In this document: positions 33,196 to 41,228 of the stretch, piece by piece | Position numbering within the stretch: the stretch's first letter is position 1 | How the letters are laid out: every line of letters begins with the position of its first letter | Assembly (NCBI GenBank): GCA_963830385.1 | Contig: CAWHMD010000005.1 | Span: 1,860,001 to 1,924,000 of the forward strand | DNA length: 64,000 nt | From: Bog-532 sp963830385 | GTDB taxonomy: Bacteria > Actinomycetota > Actinomycetes > Streptosporangiales > Streptosporangiaceae | Direction: 5' to 3' | Program-made: the position numbers and the translations under genes | The notes under the pieces: model-generated | What the model saw: only the letters and a program-made list of their open reading frames with translations | Database searches by the model: none | Told to the model about the DNA's origin: nothing

Positions 33196-33987
33196 ATGGG
33201 CCTGATGGCGGGCGCGGAGCCGTTTTCCCATCGGGGCGGCTCTACCGGCGTACTGCTGTGCCACGGTTTCACCGGCAGCCCGCAGTCGCTGCGGCCGTGG
33301 GCCGAGTTCCTGGCCGAAGCGGGCCTGACGGTGTCGCTGCCGCTGCTGCCCGGTCACGGGACCAGCTGGCAGGAGATGAACCGCACCACCTCCGAAGACT
33401 GGTTCGCGGTGGTCGAGGAGGCCCTGGCCGGGCTGCGCGCCCAGTGCGACGAGCTGTTCGTTATGGGCCTGTCCATGGGCGGCTGCCTGGCGCTGCGGCT
33501 GGCCGAGACGCACGGGCCCGACATCAGCGGACTGGTGCTGGTCAACCCGTCGCTGGCCCCCGACACCAGGCTGTTTCTGCTCGCGCCGGTCCTCAAGCAC
33601 GTGATCCGGTCGATGTCCGCGATCGGCAACGACATCAAAAAGCCGGGCAGCACCGAATTGTCCTATGACCGGGTACCGGCCGCCGCCGCCTCGACGCTGC
33701 CGCGGCTTTGGAAGGCGACCGCCCGGGACCTGCCGAACGTCAGCCAGCCGGTGCTGGTGTACCGCAGCACCGAGGATCACGTGGTCGGGCCGCCCAGCAT
33801 GCGGGTACTGGAGGCGGGCCTGCGGCCCGGATTGCTCACCGTCAAGGCCTGTCCTGACAGCTACCACGTTGCGACAATGGACCATGACGCGCAGGCTATT
33901 TTTACCGGAAGCTTGCAGTTTGTCCGCGAGCACGGATCTGTCCAGGAGAACCATGGGACGCGGAGGGAGGGCGAGGCAAGGACGTGA
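33196..33987 (+). CDS. Carboxylesterase / monoacylglycerol lipase (Est30-like alpha/beta hydrolase)
   Basis: 263 aa. Oxyanion segment LLCHGFTGSPQSLRPW, nucleophile Ser93 in MGLSMGG, Asp194 in STEDHVV and His224 in DSYHVAT: a complete triad. The Est30/BioH-like layout with a short lid suits small acyl esters or monoglycerides. ATG 33196 has the strong GGGGAGGAG just upstream. The stop overlaps the next start (GTGA). Divergent from the PlsC-type gene, so lipid synthesis and turnover lie back to back. Confidence 0.9.
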   Translation: MGLMAGAEPFSHRGGSTGVLLCHGFTGSPQSLRPWAEFLAEAGLTVSLPLLPGHGTSWQEMNRTTSEDWFAVVEEALAGLRAQCDELFVMGLSMGGCLALRLAETHGPDISGLVLVNPSLAPDTRLFLLAPVLKHVIRSMSAIGNDIKKPGSTELSYDRVPAAAASTLPRLWKATARDLPNVSQPVLVYRSTEDHVVGPPSMRVLEAGLRPGLLTVKACPDSYHVATMDHDAQAIFTGSLQFVREHGSVQENHGTRREGEART

Positions 33988-34592
33988 GCGGCGAGAACGA
34001 AGAAGAGGCGGCCTGGCTCGATCTGATCGCGCACTACGATGCGCCCACGGGTGCAGGTACGGGTACGGGCAGCAGGCCGTGGCCGGAGCGCGAGAACCTG
34101 GCCGAGAACAACAGCGCGACGATGCCTGGCACCTCTCAGGTCACACGTGCCCCTGAGGCCCCGCAGGCCAAGGGCGGGACGCGGCGGGCTCCGGCCGATC
34201 AGCCGTTCGGAGCGGACCTGACCTCGCCCACCGAGCCCGACCTGACCGCCCCGCGCCAGCCGGACTGGCCGAGCGAGCCGGGCCGCGGCCGCGCGAATCC
34301 CGGTCCCCGGCCGCCGGCCACACCGGCCACACCGGGGACGCAGGAAGAGCACTACTTCCCGCCGCCGCCTCCGCCCCTGCCCAAGCTCGACCCGTTGACC
34401 AAGGGCGCCTGGGCCGCGCTGTTCGGCGGCCCCGCCTACCTGCTGATCGCCACGGCCGTGGGCTGGACGGTGCCCGCAGTGGCCGCGTTCTTCGCCATCG
34501 GCGCGTTCGTGGGCGGGTTCGCGGTGCTGGTGATGCGGATGGGTGACGAGCCACGGGACGGCGACGGCCCGGACGACGGCGCGGTGGTCTGA
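33984..34592 (+). CDS. Hypothetical protein with disordered N-terminus and two membrane helices
   Basis: 202 aa. Residues 1-125 are acidic to Pro-rich and low-complexity (PPPPPPLPKL close to the membrane part). Two hydrophobic segments at about 143-163 and 167-187 form a hairpin with a short acidic tail. The GTG start overlaps the esterase stop by 4 bases, so it is probably co-translated with the esterase. No family is recognised; comparable DUF-type membrane hairpins are common in actinobacteria. Confidence 0.72.
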   Translation: MSGENEEEAAWLDLIAHYDAPTGAGTGTGSRPWPERENLAENNSATMPGTSQVTRAPEAPQAKGGTRRAPADQPFGADLTSPTEPDLTAPRQPDWPSEPGRGRANPGPRPPATPATPGTQEEHYFPPPPPPLPKLDPLTKGAWAALFGGPAYLLIATAVGWTVPAVAAFFAIGAFVGGFAVLVMRMGDEPRDGDGPDDGAVV

Positions 34593-34617
34593 GGGACCTG
34601 ACGGTCCTGCCGGTAAA

Positions 34618-34655
34618 GGCCTGGCGGTGAGGGCCTGGCGGTGAGGGCCTGGCGG
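34618..34655. repeat. 14-bp tandem repeat, nearly three copies
   Basis: GGCCTGGCGGTGAG at 34618-34631 and 34632-34645, then a partial third copy GGCCTGGCGG. It lies in the 68-base gap between the converging hypothetical gene and glucokinase. Function not apparent. Confidence 0.8.
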
Positions 34656-34660
34656 CAGGC

Positions 34661-35626
34661 CTAATCGACCACCGCGTACCGGCGGGCCAGGTCGGCGGCG
34701 CCGACCACGCCCGCGTCGGCGCCCAGCTCGGCCAGCCGGACGTGGGCCAGCGGCCGGTAACCGCGGCCGACCAGCGCGCGCTCGTAGGCGGAGCGAGCGG
34801 GCTCGATCAGCAGGTCCCCGGCCTCGGAGACCCCGCCGCCGATGATGAAGCAGCCGGGATCCAAGATGGCGGCCAGGTCGGCCATCCCCTGCCCGAGCCA
34901 GCCGCCGACGATCTGAAAGCACCGCAGCGCGGCCGGGTCCCCCTCGCGGGCCGCCTCGGTGACCTGGGGGCCGGAGATGCCCTCGGGGTGGCCGTCGCCC
35001 AGCTGGAGCAGCCGCATCGCGCCCTCGGGGCTGCGGCGGGCGAACTCGCGGGCCTCGGCGACCAGCGCGCTGCCGCTGGCGTACTGCTCCCAGCAGCCCC
35101 GGTTACCGCAGCCGCACAGCCGGCCGTCCGGGACCACCCGGTAGTGGCCGGGCTCGCCCGCGATCCCGTAACGGCCGTGGTAGAGCTCGCCGCCGATGAG
35201 GATGGCAGCCCCGATGCCGGTGCCGACGGCGATCATCATGGCGTCCCGGTAGCCCCGCGCGGCGCCGAACCGCGCTTCGGCCCAGAGCCCGCTGTCGGCA
35301 TCGTTCTCCACGATCACCGGCAACCCGACCCGATCCTGGACGGACTGCCGCAGCGGCTCGTTCCGCCAGGCCAGGTTGGGCGCGAACAGCACCGTCGACC
35401 GGGTCTCGTCGATGAAACCGGCCGCGCCGAGCCCGACCGCGCTCACCTCGTGCCGGGACGCCAGCTCGTCGACCACGTCGGCGATCACCTGGGCGGTCCG
35501 GGCCGGGCTGGCGGCTGGGGTGGAACGTTTCAGCTTCTCGACGATGTGCCCGTTGACGTCAACGACGCCGGCTGCAGCCTTGGTACCGCCTACGTCAACG
35601 CCGATCGTCAGGTTCACGGCTGGCAT
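34661..35626 (-). CDS. glkA: ROK-family glucokinase
   Basis: 321 aa. Phosphate-1 loop TIGVDVGGTKAAAGVVD at the N-terminus, sugar-binding ENDADSGLWAEARFG, the ROK His in AGEPGHYRVV, and the zinc/ROK cysteine motif CGCGNRGCWEQYASG. Lacks an N-terminal DNA-binding domain, so it is a kinase, not a repressor. It overlaps the upstream DUF5304-like gene by 32 bases, an arrangement like glkA and its upstream neighbour in Streptomyces. An internal start at 35617 would shrink the overlap. Confidence 0.92.
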   Translation of the reverse strand: MPAVNLTIGVDVGGTKAAAGVVDVNGHIVEKLKRSTPAASPARTAQVIADVVDELASRHEVSAVGLGAAGFIDETRSTVLFAPNLAWRNEPLRQSVQDRVGLPVIVENDADSGLWAEARFGAARGYRDAMMIAVGTGIGAAILIGGELYHGRYGIAGEPGHYRVVPDGRLCGCGNRGCWEQYASGSALVAEAREFARRSPEGAMRLLQLGDGHPEGISGPQVTEAAREGDPAALRCFQIVGGWLGQGMADLAAILDPGCFIIGGGVSEAGDLLIEPARSAYERALVGRGYRPLAHVRLAELGADAGVVGAADLARRYAVVD

Positions 35627-36086
35627 CTTCCCACGGGTCGGCGGTCCCGGTCCTGGTCGGGCCGGTGTTGCCAGTCCCAGAGGAAGTTGCCCCGGAGTTG
35701 TAGCCGGGCCTGGACGTGCTCGGGCCGCTGGCGGGCGGCTTCATCGCGGACTCGAACGCGGAGTAGGCCTCCTGCACCACCGAAGCCAGCGCGTCACCGG
35801 CGCCGGCCAGCTGGGAACTCAGCCCGGAACTCTGCCGGCTCTCCCGCAGCCGCCGGGCGGCCCGGCAGACCGGGCACCAGGCGCACTCGGGCGCCTCGTC
35901 GTCGACCAGCGGCAGGTTGGTGGCGGTGTCCCAGACGTCCGCCTTGGCCCGGTCCTGGCCGAGCGCGCCCCGCACCCCGCCGCGAACGCGGCCGGTCAGA
36001 TCCTTGGTCACGCTGCGCGCACCGGCCTTCATCAGCCAGCGCTGGAAGTCACCCAGGGGATCTCCGCCGCCGTCCCGTTCGGTCAC
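35595..36086 (-). CDS. DUF5304-like protein upstream of glucokinase
   Basis: 163 aa from GTG 36086, which follows GGGAGG. N-terminal amphipathic part (GDFQRWLMKAGARSVTKDL), then a Cys pair in ECAWCPVCRAARRLRES, then a predicted helix and a disordered Pro/Ser/Gly/Thr tail. It resembles the actinobacterial proteins encoded just before glkA (the SCO2127-type position), reported to influence glucose-repression genes. I assign this from recalled neighbourhood and motif, not from a search. Function not known. Confidence 0.72.
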   Translation of the reverse strand: MTERDGGGDPLGDFQRWLMKAGARSVTKDLTGRVRGGVRGALGQDRAKADVWDTATNLPLVDDEAPECAWCPVCRAARRLRESRQSSGLSSQLAGAGDALASVVQEAYSAFESAMKPPASGPSTSRPGYNSGATSSGTGNTGPTRTGTADPWEDASREPDDRR

Positions 36087-36286
36087 CTGGCGCCTCCCAG
36101 ATCGTCGTCCTACTGTGGAGGTTACCCCTTGTTTTCTCTTCAACGTCCGTCCCTGGCTTGCCGTTGGCCGGGAGCCGGGAGCCTCCACCGGCCCTATCCC
36201 GGAGCCACGGAGCCCCACCGTCGCGAGCCTCCGGAGTCACGGGCGGCCCTAGAGCCCCAGGAGCCCCAGGAGCTACTGGGCCCTAC

Positions 36287-36300
36287 GTGCTCGTTGGCGC
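36287..36300. repeat. REP-like repeat half, left flank of the IS110 element
   Basis: GTGCTCGTTGGCGC is identical to the right arm of the complete hairpins at 18708-18721 and 37677-37690, but stops at TCCTATG. It reads as the left part of a target copy split by the element. Confidence 0.65.
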
Positions 36301-36302
36301 TC

Positions 36303-37352
36303 CTATGTTGTGTCAAGCCGGTTGAGTTCGCGGAACAGGTGGCGGGCGAGGTAGCGCTTGAGGCAGCGGATGGCTTCGCGTCTGGTGAGGCCCTCGGCTT
36401 GCCGGCGGGTCAGGTAGGTGCGGGTGGGCTGGTGGCAGCGGGCGCGGGTGGTGATGACGGTGTGCAGGGCGCGGTTGAGCTGCCGGTCCCCGCCCCGGTT
36501 GAGGCGGTGCCGGGTGGTGCGGCCGGAGGAGGCGGGGATGGGGGCGGTGCCGGCGAGCATGGCGAAGGCGGCCTCGGAACGAATCCGGCCGGGGTGGGAC
36601 CAGGACAGCAGGATCTGGGCGGCGGTCAGGTGCCCCAGGCCGGGCTCGGCGGTGACCAGGCCGGGGGCCAGGTCCTCGACGATCCCGGTGATCTGGGCTT
36701 CAAGGGCGGCGGCTTCTTCGGCCAGGCGCTCGATGCGCTGGCCGAGGCGGGCCAGCATCTGGTGCTGGATGGCGGTCAGCCGGTCCGCGCCGGGCGGGCA
36801 GGCCAGCGCCGCGCAGGCGCGGGCCCGGGCCCGTGAGGGCAGCGCCCGCAGTGGGGTGCGCAGCGGGCCCGGCATGGTGACCAGTACCGCGGCGAGCAGC
36901 GCGCGGGCGGACCGGCAGGCGCCGACGGCGTGATCGCGGTCAGCCCTCAGCAGCCGCAGCGCCTCCCGGTCCCCATCGGCCCGCGGGGTAGCCGGGTGCT
37001 CACACGCCAGCAGCTCGCGGGCAGCGCGCAGCGCGTCGATCGCGTCGGTCTTCCCGGCCCGCCGCTTGCCGGCGTGCACGATATGGCTGATCTCAGTGAC
37101 CTGCTGGCCCGCGGCGGCCAGATGCCGGGCCAGGTTCAGCCCGTAGTGGCCCGCCCCTTCGATCGCCCAGATCAGCGGCGCGCCGGCGGCCTGGCCGCGG
37201 GCCCAGCCCAGCAGCTGCTCATACCCCGCTGTGGTCGCGGGGACCTGGAGTTCAGCCAGCAGCCGGCCCCCGCTGTCACAGATGGCCGCGGTGTGGGTGT
37301 CCAGATGCGTGTCGATCCCGATCACCAGACCCGCCATGGCGGCAGCGTTCAC
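36303..37352 (-). CDS. IS110-family transposase/recombinase
   Basis: 349 aa from GTG 37352 with GGGAGG 6-11 bases before it. N-terminal RuvC-like DEDD domain: Asp14 in VIGIDTHLDTHTAAI, Glu in WAIEGAGHYG, and two Asp in KTDAIDALRAAR. A coiled-coil linker (about 210-240) leads to the C-terminal Transposase_20 domain GLGHLTAAQILLSWS, AFAMLAGTAPIPASSGRTT, which holds the catalytic Ser, and RLNRGGDRQLNRALH. Both domains are complete, with no frameshift, so the element could be active. IS110 recombinases are guided by a bridge RNA. Confidence 0.93.
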   Translation of the reverse strand: MNAAAMAGLVIGIDTHLDTHTAAICDSGGRLLAELQVPATTAGYEQLLGWARGQAAGAPLIWAIEGAGHYGLNLARHLAAAGQQVTEISHIVHAGKRRAGKTDAIDALRAARELLACEHPATPRADGDREALRLLRADRDHAVGACRSARALLAAVLVTMPGPLRTPLRALPSRARARACAALACPPGADRLTAIQHQMLARLGQRIERLAEEAAALEAQITGIVEDLAPGLVTAEPGLGHLTAAQILLSWSHPGRIRSEAAFAMLAGTAPIPASSGRTTRHRLNRGGDRQLNRALHTVITTRARCHQPTRTYLTRRQAEGLTRREAIRCLKRYLARHLFRELNRLDTT

Positions 37353-37562
37353 GAAGTCCTCCCAGGGGTGCGATCCTGAACGATGGCGGCACCGGCCTGG
37401 GTGAGAACTCCCGCGGCACACCTGTAACGGGCCACATTCCCTGCGCTCACAGGGGACGGGCAGGCTCCTGATCAGGCCAGCGAAAGGGTGGCCAGGCCGG
37501 CGCCGGCCACACCAGGGACACATCAACGCCAAGGCACACCGCGATCAGCGCCGCAGCGGCCG
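37353..37562 (-). ncRNA. Candidate bridge-RNA region of the IS110 element
   Basis: 210 bases upstream of the transposase, the position of the bridge RNA in IS110-group elements. Three compact inverted repeats are seen: 37439-37454 (CCCTG-6-CAGGG), 37467-37476 (CCTGATCAGG) and about 37487-37513 (GGTGGCC to GGCCACACC). Minus-strand TTGGCG near 37530 matches six bases of the repeat in the flanks. Secondary structure and guide loops are not resolved here. Confidence 0.4.
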
Positions 37563-37575
37563 GGCGCCTTTAGAG
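37563..37575. repeat. REP-like repeat half, right flank of the IS110 element
   Basis: GGCGCCTTTAGAG corresponds to the GGCGCCTTTGAG arm of the complete copies with one base inserted or changed. It completes the 36287 half when the element is removed. Confidence 0.55.
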
Positions 37576-37653
37576 TCACCGGGCACAGCCAGACACCCAA
37601 CCTGGCCGGCCCCAGCCACCCACGCAGCCAGAACCACCACCCACAGACTTACA

Positions 37654-37700
37654 GGCGCCTTTGAGCCGGCTAGGGCGTGCTCGTTGGCGCCTTTGAGCAC
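37654..37700. repeat. REP-like palindromic repeat, copy 2 (hairpin plus extra arm)
   Basis: GGCGCC-TTT-GAGC (37654-37666), loop, GTGCTC-GTT-GGCGCC (37677-37691), and then GGCGCCTTTGAGCAC continuing to 37700. Same arms as copy 1 at 18678-18722. It lies beyond the 3' end of the metallophosphoesterase gene. Confidence 0.75.
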
Positions 37701-37888
37701 ACAGGCTGCGGCGCGCCACGCGCGCACTTCGGGCCGGCCTGGATCCATCCCGTCGCCGTCGTCCCGGGCCGGTGGTGCATGTGCCGGGCGGGGCGCCCGG
37801 CTGGTCCTGGCTCCGCGCGGAGGAGCCGCTGGGCGGTTCGGGCCCGGCGCTAATCCGACGACCCTCGGCGGTCGGGACGTTTTCAGAA
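37701..37888. other. Noncoding stretch
   Basis: 188 bases between the repeat and the metallophosphoesterase stop. Frames through it lack starts, ribosome binding sites and recognisable motifs. I see nothing functional in it. Confidence 0.6.
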
Positions 37889-38659
37889 TTACCAATCGAG
37901 GATGTAGGGCTCGCCGGTGGCGTTGAAGTGGCCGACGTTGATGCACTCGGTGGTGCCGATGCGGACGCGGCGGGCCAGCGGCTGGTGGACGTGGCCGAAG
38001 AACGCATAGCGGGGCTGGGTCCGCCGGATCGTGGCCAGCAGGGCGGCGCTGCCGCGCTCCAGGCGGCGGGCCACGGTGTCGTAGAGCAGCTCGGGGACCG
38101 CGGGCGGTATGTGCGAGCAGAGCACGTCGACCTCGCCGATCGCGTCGAGTTTGGCCGCGTACTCCTCGTCAGGGATCTCGTACGGGGTGCGGTAACGCGA
38201 TTTCAGGCCGCCGCCCACGAAGCCGAACGTCCAGCCGTCGAGCTCGGCCCGGGCGCCGTCCAGCACCTGGTGCCCGGGCTTCAGGTGGTCGGCCCACATG
38301 CGCGGGACGTCGACGTTGCCGTAGGTGAGGTAGGCGGGCTCGGGCAGCGCCGCGAACAGCTCGGCGTACTGGCGCGTGGCGGCCGCGTTGATCGCGTCGC
38401 GAATCGAGCCTTCGGGCAGGGTGGCCGCCAGCCGCGCGGACAGCTGCCGGGCCTCGTCGAACCGCTTGGCCAGCCGCAGGGCCATGAACTCGCGGGTCTC
38501 CTCGGCCCCGAACAGGTCGGCGAAGATGCCCCGCCGGTAGTCCGCGTAGTCCAGGAACAGCAGCAGATCCCCCAGGCAGATCAGCGCGTCCGCGTCCCGG
38601 CCGACGGCCGGCAGCGCGTCGGACCGCCCGTGGACGTCGCTCACCAGGTGAATCCGCAT
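37889..38659 (-). CDS. Calcineurin-like metallophosphoesterase
   Basis: 256 aa. Metal-binding motifs in order: HLVSDVHGRSD at 3-13, ICLGDLLLF, LTYGNVDVPRMW, and FFGHVHQPLARR near the C-terminus, giving a complete dinuclear site. Substrate not predictable. ATG 38659 is chosen over the ORF start at 38752, since GGGAGAC and a TAGCGT box lie just upstream. Divergent from the acyl-CoA ligase. Confidence 0.9.
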   Translation of the reverse strand: MRIHLVSDVHGRSDALPAVGRDADALICLGDLLLFLDYADYRRGIFADLFGAEETREFMALRLAKRFDEARQLSARLAATLPEGSIRDAINAAATRQYAELFAALPEPAYLTYGNVDVPRMWADHLKPGHQVLDGARAELDGWTFGFVGGGLKSRYRTPYEIPDEEYAAKLDAIGEVDVLCSHIPPAVPELLYDTVARRLERGSAALLATIRRTQPRYAFFGHVHQPLARRVRIGTTECINVGHFNATGEPYILDW

Positions 38660-38666
38660 GTCTCCC

Positions 38667-38672
38667 ACGCTA
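38667..38672 (-). promoter_or_regulatory. -10 box of the metallophosphoesterase gene
   Basis: Minus-strand TAGCGT, seven bases before ATG 38659. A GGGAGA also lies in the interval, so either leaderless or SD-led initiation is possible. Confidence 0.4.
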
Positions 38673-38828
38673 AGCCCCGGAGGCGGTGTGGACGCGGCCG
38701 GCGAGACGTAGCCTTGGACATGATCGCTTGGGTCCGGGGGAATTCCGGCCAAGACTACCGGTCAGTAACTTTACGCGATACGGTCGGTGGCAGCCGCCAG
38801 GGCAGGCATCGGTGAAGGAGACAACGTC

Positions 38829-40670
38829 GTGCGCCAGCACAGCATCCCGGCTCTCGTGGAGATTTCCAGCTCGGCCAATCTGGCCGGCATCGTGACCCGG
38901 CGAGCGAGCGAAGACCCGCAGCAGGTCGCGCTGCGCCGCCACAACGGCGGCGACGCCTGGCGGGACGTCACCATCGGTGAGTTCCGCGATGAGGTCGCCG
39001 CGCTGGCCAAGGGCCTGATCGCGGCCGGTATCGGGACCGGCGACCGGGTGGCGCTGATGTCGCGCACCCGGTACGAGTGGACCGCGCTGGACTTCGCCAT
39101 CTGGACGGCCGGCGCGGTGGTCGTGCCGGTGTACGAGACCTCCTCGGCCGAGCAGGTCGAGTGGATCATGGGCGACTCCGGCGCCAAGGCGATCTTCGTG
39201 GAGAGCGCCGCGCACGAGGACATCGTGTCCGGGCTGCGGGACCGGCTGACCGCGGTCGAGCACGTGTGGCGGATCGAGGACGCCGGGGACCCGGCCGAGG
39301 CCAAGGCCCCGGGCCTGGCCGCGCTGCGGTCCGAGGGCACCTCGGTCGCCGACGAGACGGTGACCGAGCGCACCACCGCGGCGGGCGCCGACGACCTGGC
39401 CACGATCATCTACACGTCCGGCACCACCGGGCGGCCCAAGGGCTGCGAGCTGACCCACCGCAACCTGCTGGCCGAGGTGCGCAACGCCAGCGCGGCGGCA
39501 CCGGAGATCTTCAGCACCGCGGGCGGCTCGACCCTGCTGTTCCTGCCGCTGGCGCACGTGCTGGCCCGGGTCATCGAGATCGGCTGCATCGACGACGGCA
39601 TCGTGCTGGGGCACAGCCCGGACGTGGCCAACCTGCTGCCGGACCTCGGCTCGTTCCGGCCGACGTTCCTGCTGGCGGTGCCCCGGGTCTTCGAAAAGGT
39701 CTACAACGGCGCCGAGCAGAAGGCCGACGCGGACGGCCGGGCCTCGATCTTCCAGCGCGCGGCCCAGACCGCGATCGCCTACAGCCAGGCCCTCGACGAC
39801 CGGGCACGCGGCGGCCGCGGCCCCGGCTTCGGGCTGCGTACCACCCACGCGGTGTTCGACAAGCTGGTCTACACCAAGCTCCGGGCCGCGGTCGGCGGCC
39901 GGGTGCAGTACGCGGTGTCGGGCGGTTCCGCCCTCGGCGAGCGGCTGGGCCACTTCTTCCGCGGGGTGGGCATCACCATCCTCGAGGGGTACGGGCTGAC
40001 CGAGACGACGGCGGCGGCCACCGTGAACCGGCCGAACAGCAACAAGGTCGGCACCGTCGGCCAGGTCGTGCCGGGCAACGCGATCAAGATCGGCGACGAC
40101 GGTGAGGTCCTGGTCAAGGGGCCGACCGTGTTCACCCGCTACTGGCAGAACGACGAGGCGACGGCGGCCACGATGACCGAGGACGGCTGGCTGGAGACCG
40201 GCGACCTCGGCGAGCTGGACGACGAGGGCTTCCTGAAGATCACCGGCCGGAAGAAGGAGATCCTCGTCACCGCGGCCGGCAAGAACGTGGCGCCGGCCCC
40301 GCTGGAGGACCGGATCCGGGCCCACCCGCTGGTCAGCCAGGCCATGGTCATCGGCGACGGGCGGCGGTTCGTGACCGCGCTGATCACCATCGACGAGGAA
40401 GCGCTCCCGGCCTGGAAGCAGAAGCACGGCAAGCCGGCCGACGCGACCGTCGCCGACCTGCGGGACAGCAACGACATGATCGCGGACATCCAGGCGGCGG
40501 TCGACGACGCCAACGCCAGCGTGTCCCGGGCCGAATCGATCAGGAAGTTCCGCATCGTCGACGGCGACTTCACCCAGGAGAGCGGCGAGCTCACCCCGTC
40601 GCTCAAGGTCCGCCGCAACGTGGTGGCCAAGGACCGCGCGGCCGACATCGAGGCCCTGTACGCGAATTAG
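38829..40670 (+). CDS. Long-chain acyl-CoA synthetase (FadD15-like AMP-binding enzyme)
   Basis: 613 aa ANL-superfamily enzyme activating fatty acids through acyl-AMP. A3 P-loop TIIYTSGTTGRPKGCELTH at about residues 194-212, A5 EGYGLTETTAAATVN, A7/A8 GWLETGDLGELDDEGFLKIT followed by GRKKEILVTAAGKNVAP with the catalytic Lys at the C-terminal subdomain. GTG 38829 has AAGGAG eight bases before it. Its stop overlaps the stop of the STAS gene by four bases. Confidence 0.93.
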   Translation: MRQHSIPALVEISSSANLAGIVTRRASEDPQQVALRRHNGGDAWRDVTIGEFRDEVAALAKGLIAAGIGTGDRVALMSRTRYEWTALDFAIWTAGAVVVPVYETSSAEQVEWIMGDSGAKAIFVESAAHEDIVSGLRDRLTAVEHVWRIEDAGDPAEAKAPGLAALRSEGTSVADETVTERTTAAGADDLATIIYTSGTTGRPKGCELTHRNLLAEVRNASAAAPEIFSTAGGSTLLFLPLAHVLARVIEIGCIDDGIVLGHSPDVANLLPDLGSFRPTFLLAVPRVFEKVYNGAEQKADADGRASIFQRAAQTAIAYSQALDDRARGGRGPGFGLRTTHAVFDKLVYTKLRAAVGGRVQYAVSGGSALGERLGHFFRGVGITILEGYGLTETTAAATVNRPNSNKVGTVGQVVPGNAIKIGDDGEVLVKGPTVFTRYWQNDEATAATMTEDGWLETGDLGELDDEGFLKITGRKKEILVTAAGKNVAPAPLEDRIRAHPLVSQAMVIGDGRRFVTALITIDEEALPAWKQKHGKPADATVADLRDSNDMIADIQAAVDDANASVSRAESIRKFRIVDGDFTQESGELTPSLKVRRNVVAKDRAADIEALYAN

Positions 40671-41107
40671 GCGCCGGGGGCGCCGGGGGCACCGGCGTCG
40701 TCGAGGCGGCGGCACCAGTCCTCGACGGTGTCGCCCCCGGCGGTGACGGCCACCCGCCAGTGCCGGTCGGCGGTGATCGCCTCCTGGGCTGACGGCCAGA
40801 TCACGAACACGCGGTCCAGGGCGGTGACCCGGAACAGCCGCCGGATCCGGTCGGTGTCGCTCACCAGCGTGAGTGACCCGTCGCGGGCGCGCAGCCGCCG
40901 GAGGCTGCCGATCAGCATGCCCAGGCCGGTCGAGTCGAGGAAGGTCACCTGACGCAGGTCGGCCAGAACGTGCACGGCACCGTCGTCAATGAGCTTGATG
41001 ACGCGCTCGCGCACCGCCGGGACGGTGTACACGTCGACCTCTCCGCCGACCCAGAGCACGGCACAGTCCTCGCCAACGGCGAAAGACTCCACCTGAAACG
41101 GCGGCAT
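40667..41107 (-). CDS. STAS-domain anti-anti-sigma factor
   Basis: 146 aa. SpoIIAA/RsbV-like STAS fold: LWVGGEVDVYTVPAVRERV and VTFLDSTGLGMLIGSLRRL, where the Ser of DSTGLG is the usual phosphorylation site. The C-terminal 30 residues extend beyond the family core. ATG 41107 follows GGAGG closely; an upstream ATG at 41122 is less likely. It could pair with the RsbW-like ATPase at 12686 or one outside the window. Divergent from the XRE gene. Confidence 0.88.
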   Translation of the reverse strand: MPPFQVESFAVGEDCAVLWVGGEVDVYTVPAVRERVIKLIDDGAVHVLADLRQVTFLDSTGLGMLIGSLRRLRARDGSLTLVSDTDRIRRLFRVTALDRVFVIWPSAQEAITADRHWRVAVTAGGDTVEDWCRRLDDAGAPGAPGA

Positions 41108-41130
41108 ATCGACCTCCGTCATCGTAGATA

Positions 41131-41182
41131 TTGACGACGAACTGTGGGCGATTACGCTATCGGTCGATGGCGAGATTGTCAA
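41131..41182. promoter_or_regulatory. Face-to-face promoters of STAS and XRE genes
   Basis: Minus strand: TTGACA (41182-41177), 17 bases, TAGCGT (41159-41154), leading to the STAS gene with a 40-base leader. Plus strand: TTGACG (41131-41136), 16 bases, TACGCT (41153-41158), leading to the XRE gene. The two -10 boxes overlap, so polymerases would compete. Confidence 0.5.
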
Positions 41183-41228
41183 TCCTGTAATTTCGACGTC
41201 ATCATGGGGAATGACACGAGGGAGCAGC

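Larger units (their letters stand above)
36301..37562 (-). mobile_element. IS110-family insertion sequence (about 1.26 kb), ends inferred
   Basis: Contains one DEDD/serine transposase gene and an upstream noncoding region. No terminal inverted repeats are visible, as expected for IS110. Ends are placed where the palindromic repeat breaks: GTGCTCGTTGGCGC at 36300 on one side and GGCGCCTTTAGAG from 37563 on the other. Exact junction bases cannot be fixed because GCGC occurs on both sides. Joining the flanks restores a repeat arm, which supports insertion into it. Confidence 0.7.

Noticed and set aside
36301..37562. Terminal inverted repeats and target duplication for the insertion sequence
   Set aside because: None visible; IS110 elements normally lack them, and the flanks are explained by the split repeat.
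38670..40715. A 681-codon open frame on the minus strand, antisense to the acyl-CoA ligase
   Set aside because: Composition typical of a GC-rich shadow; the plus strand carries a complete enzyme with motifs.
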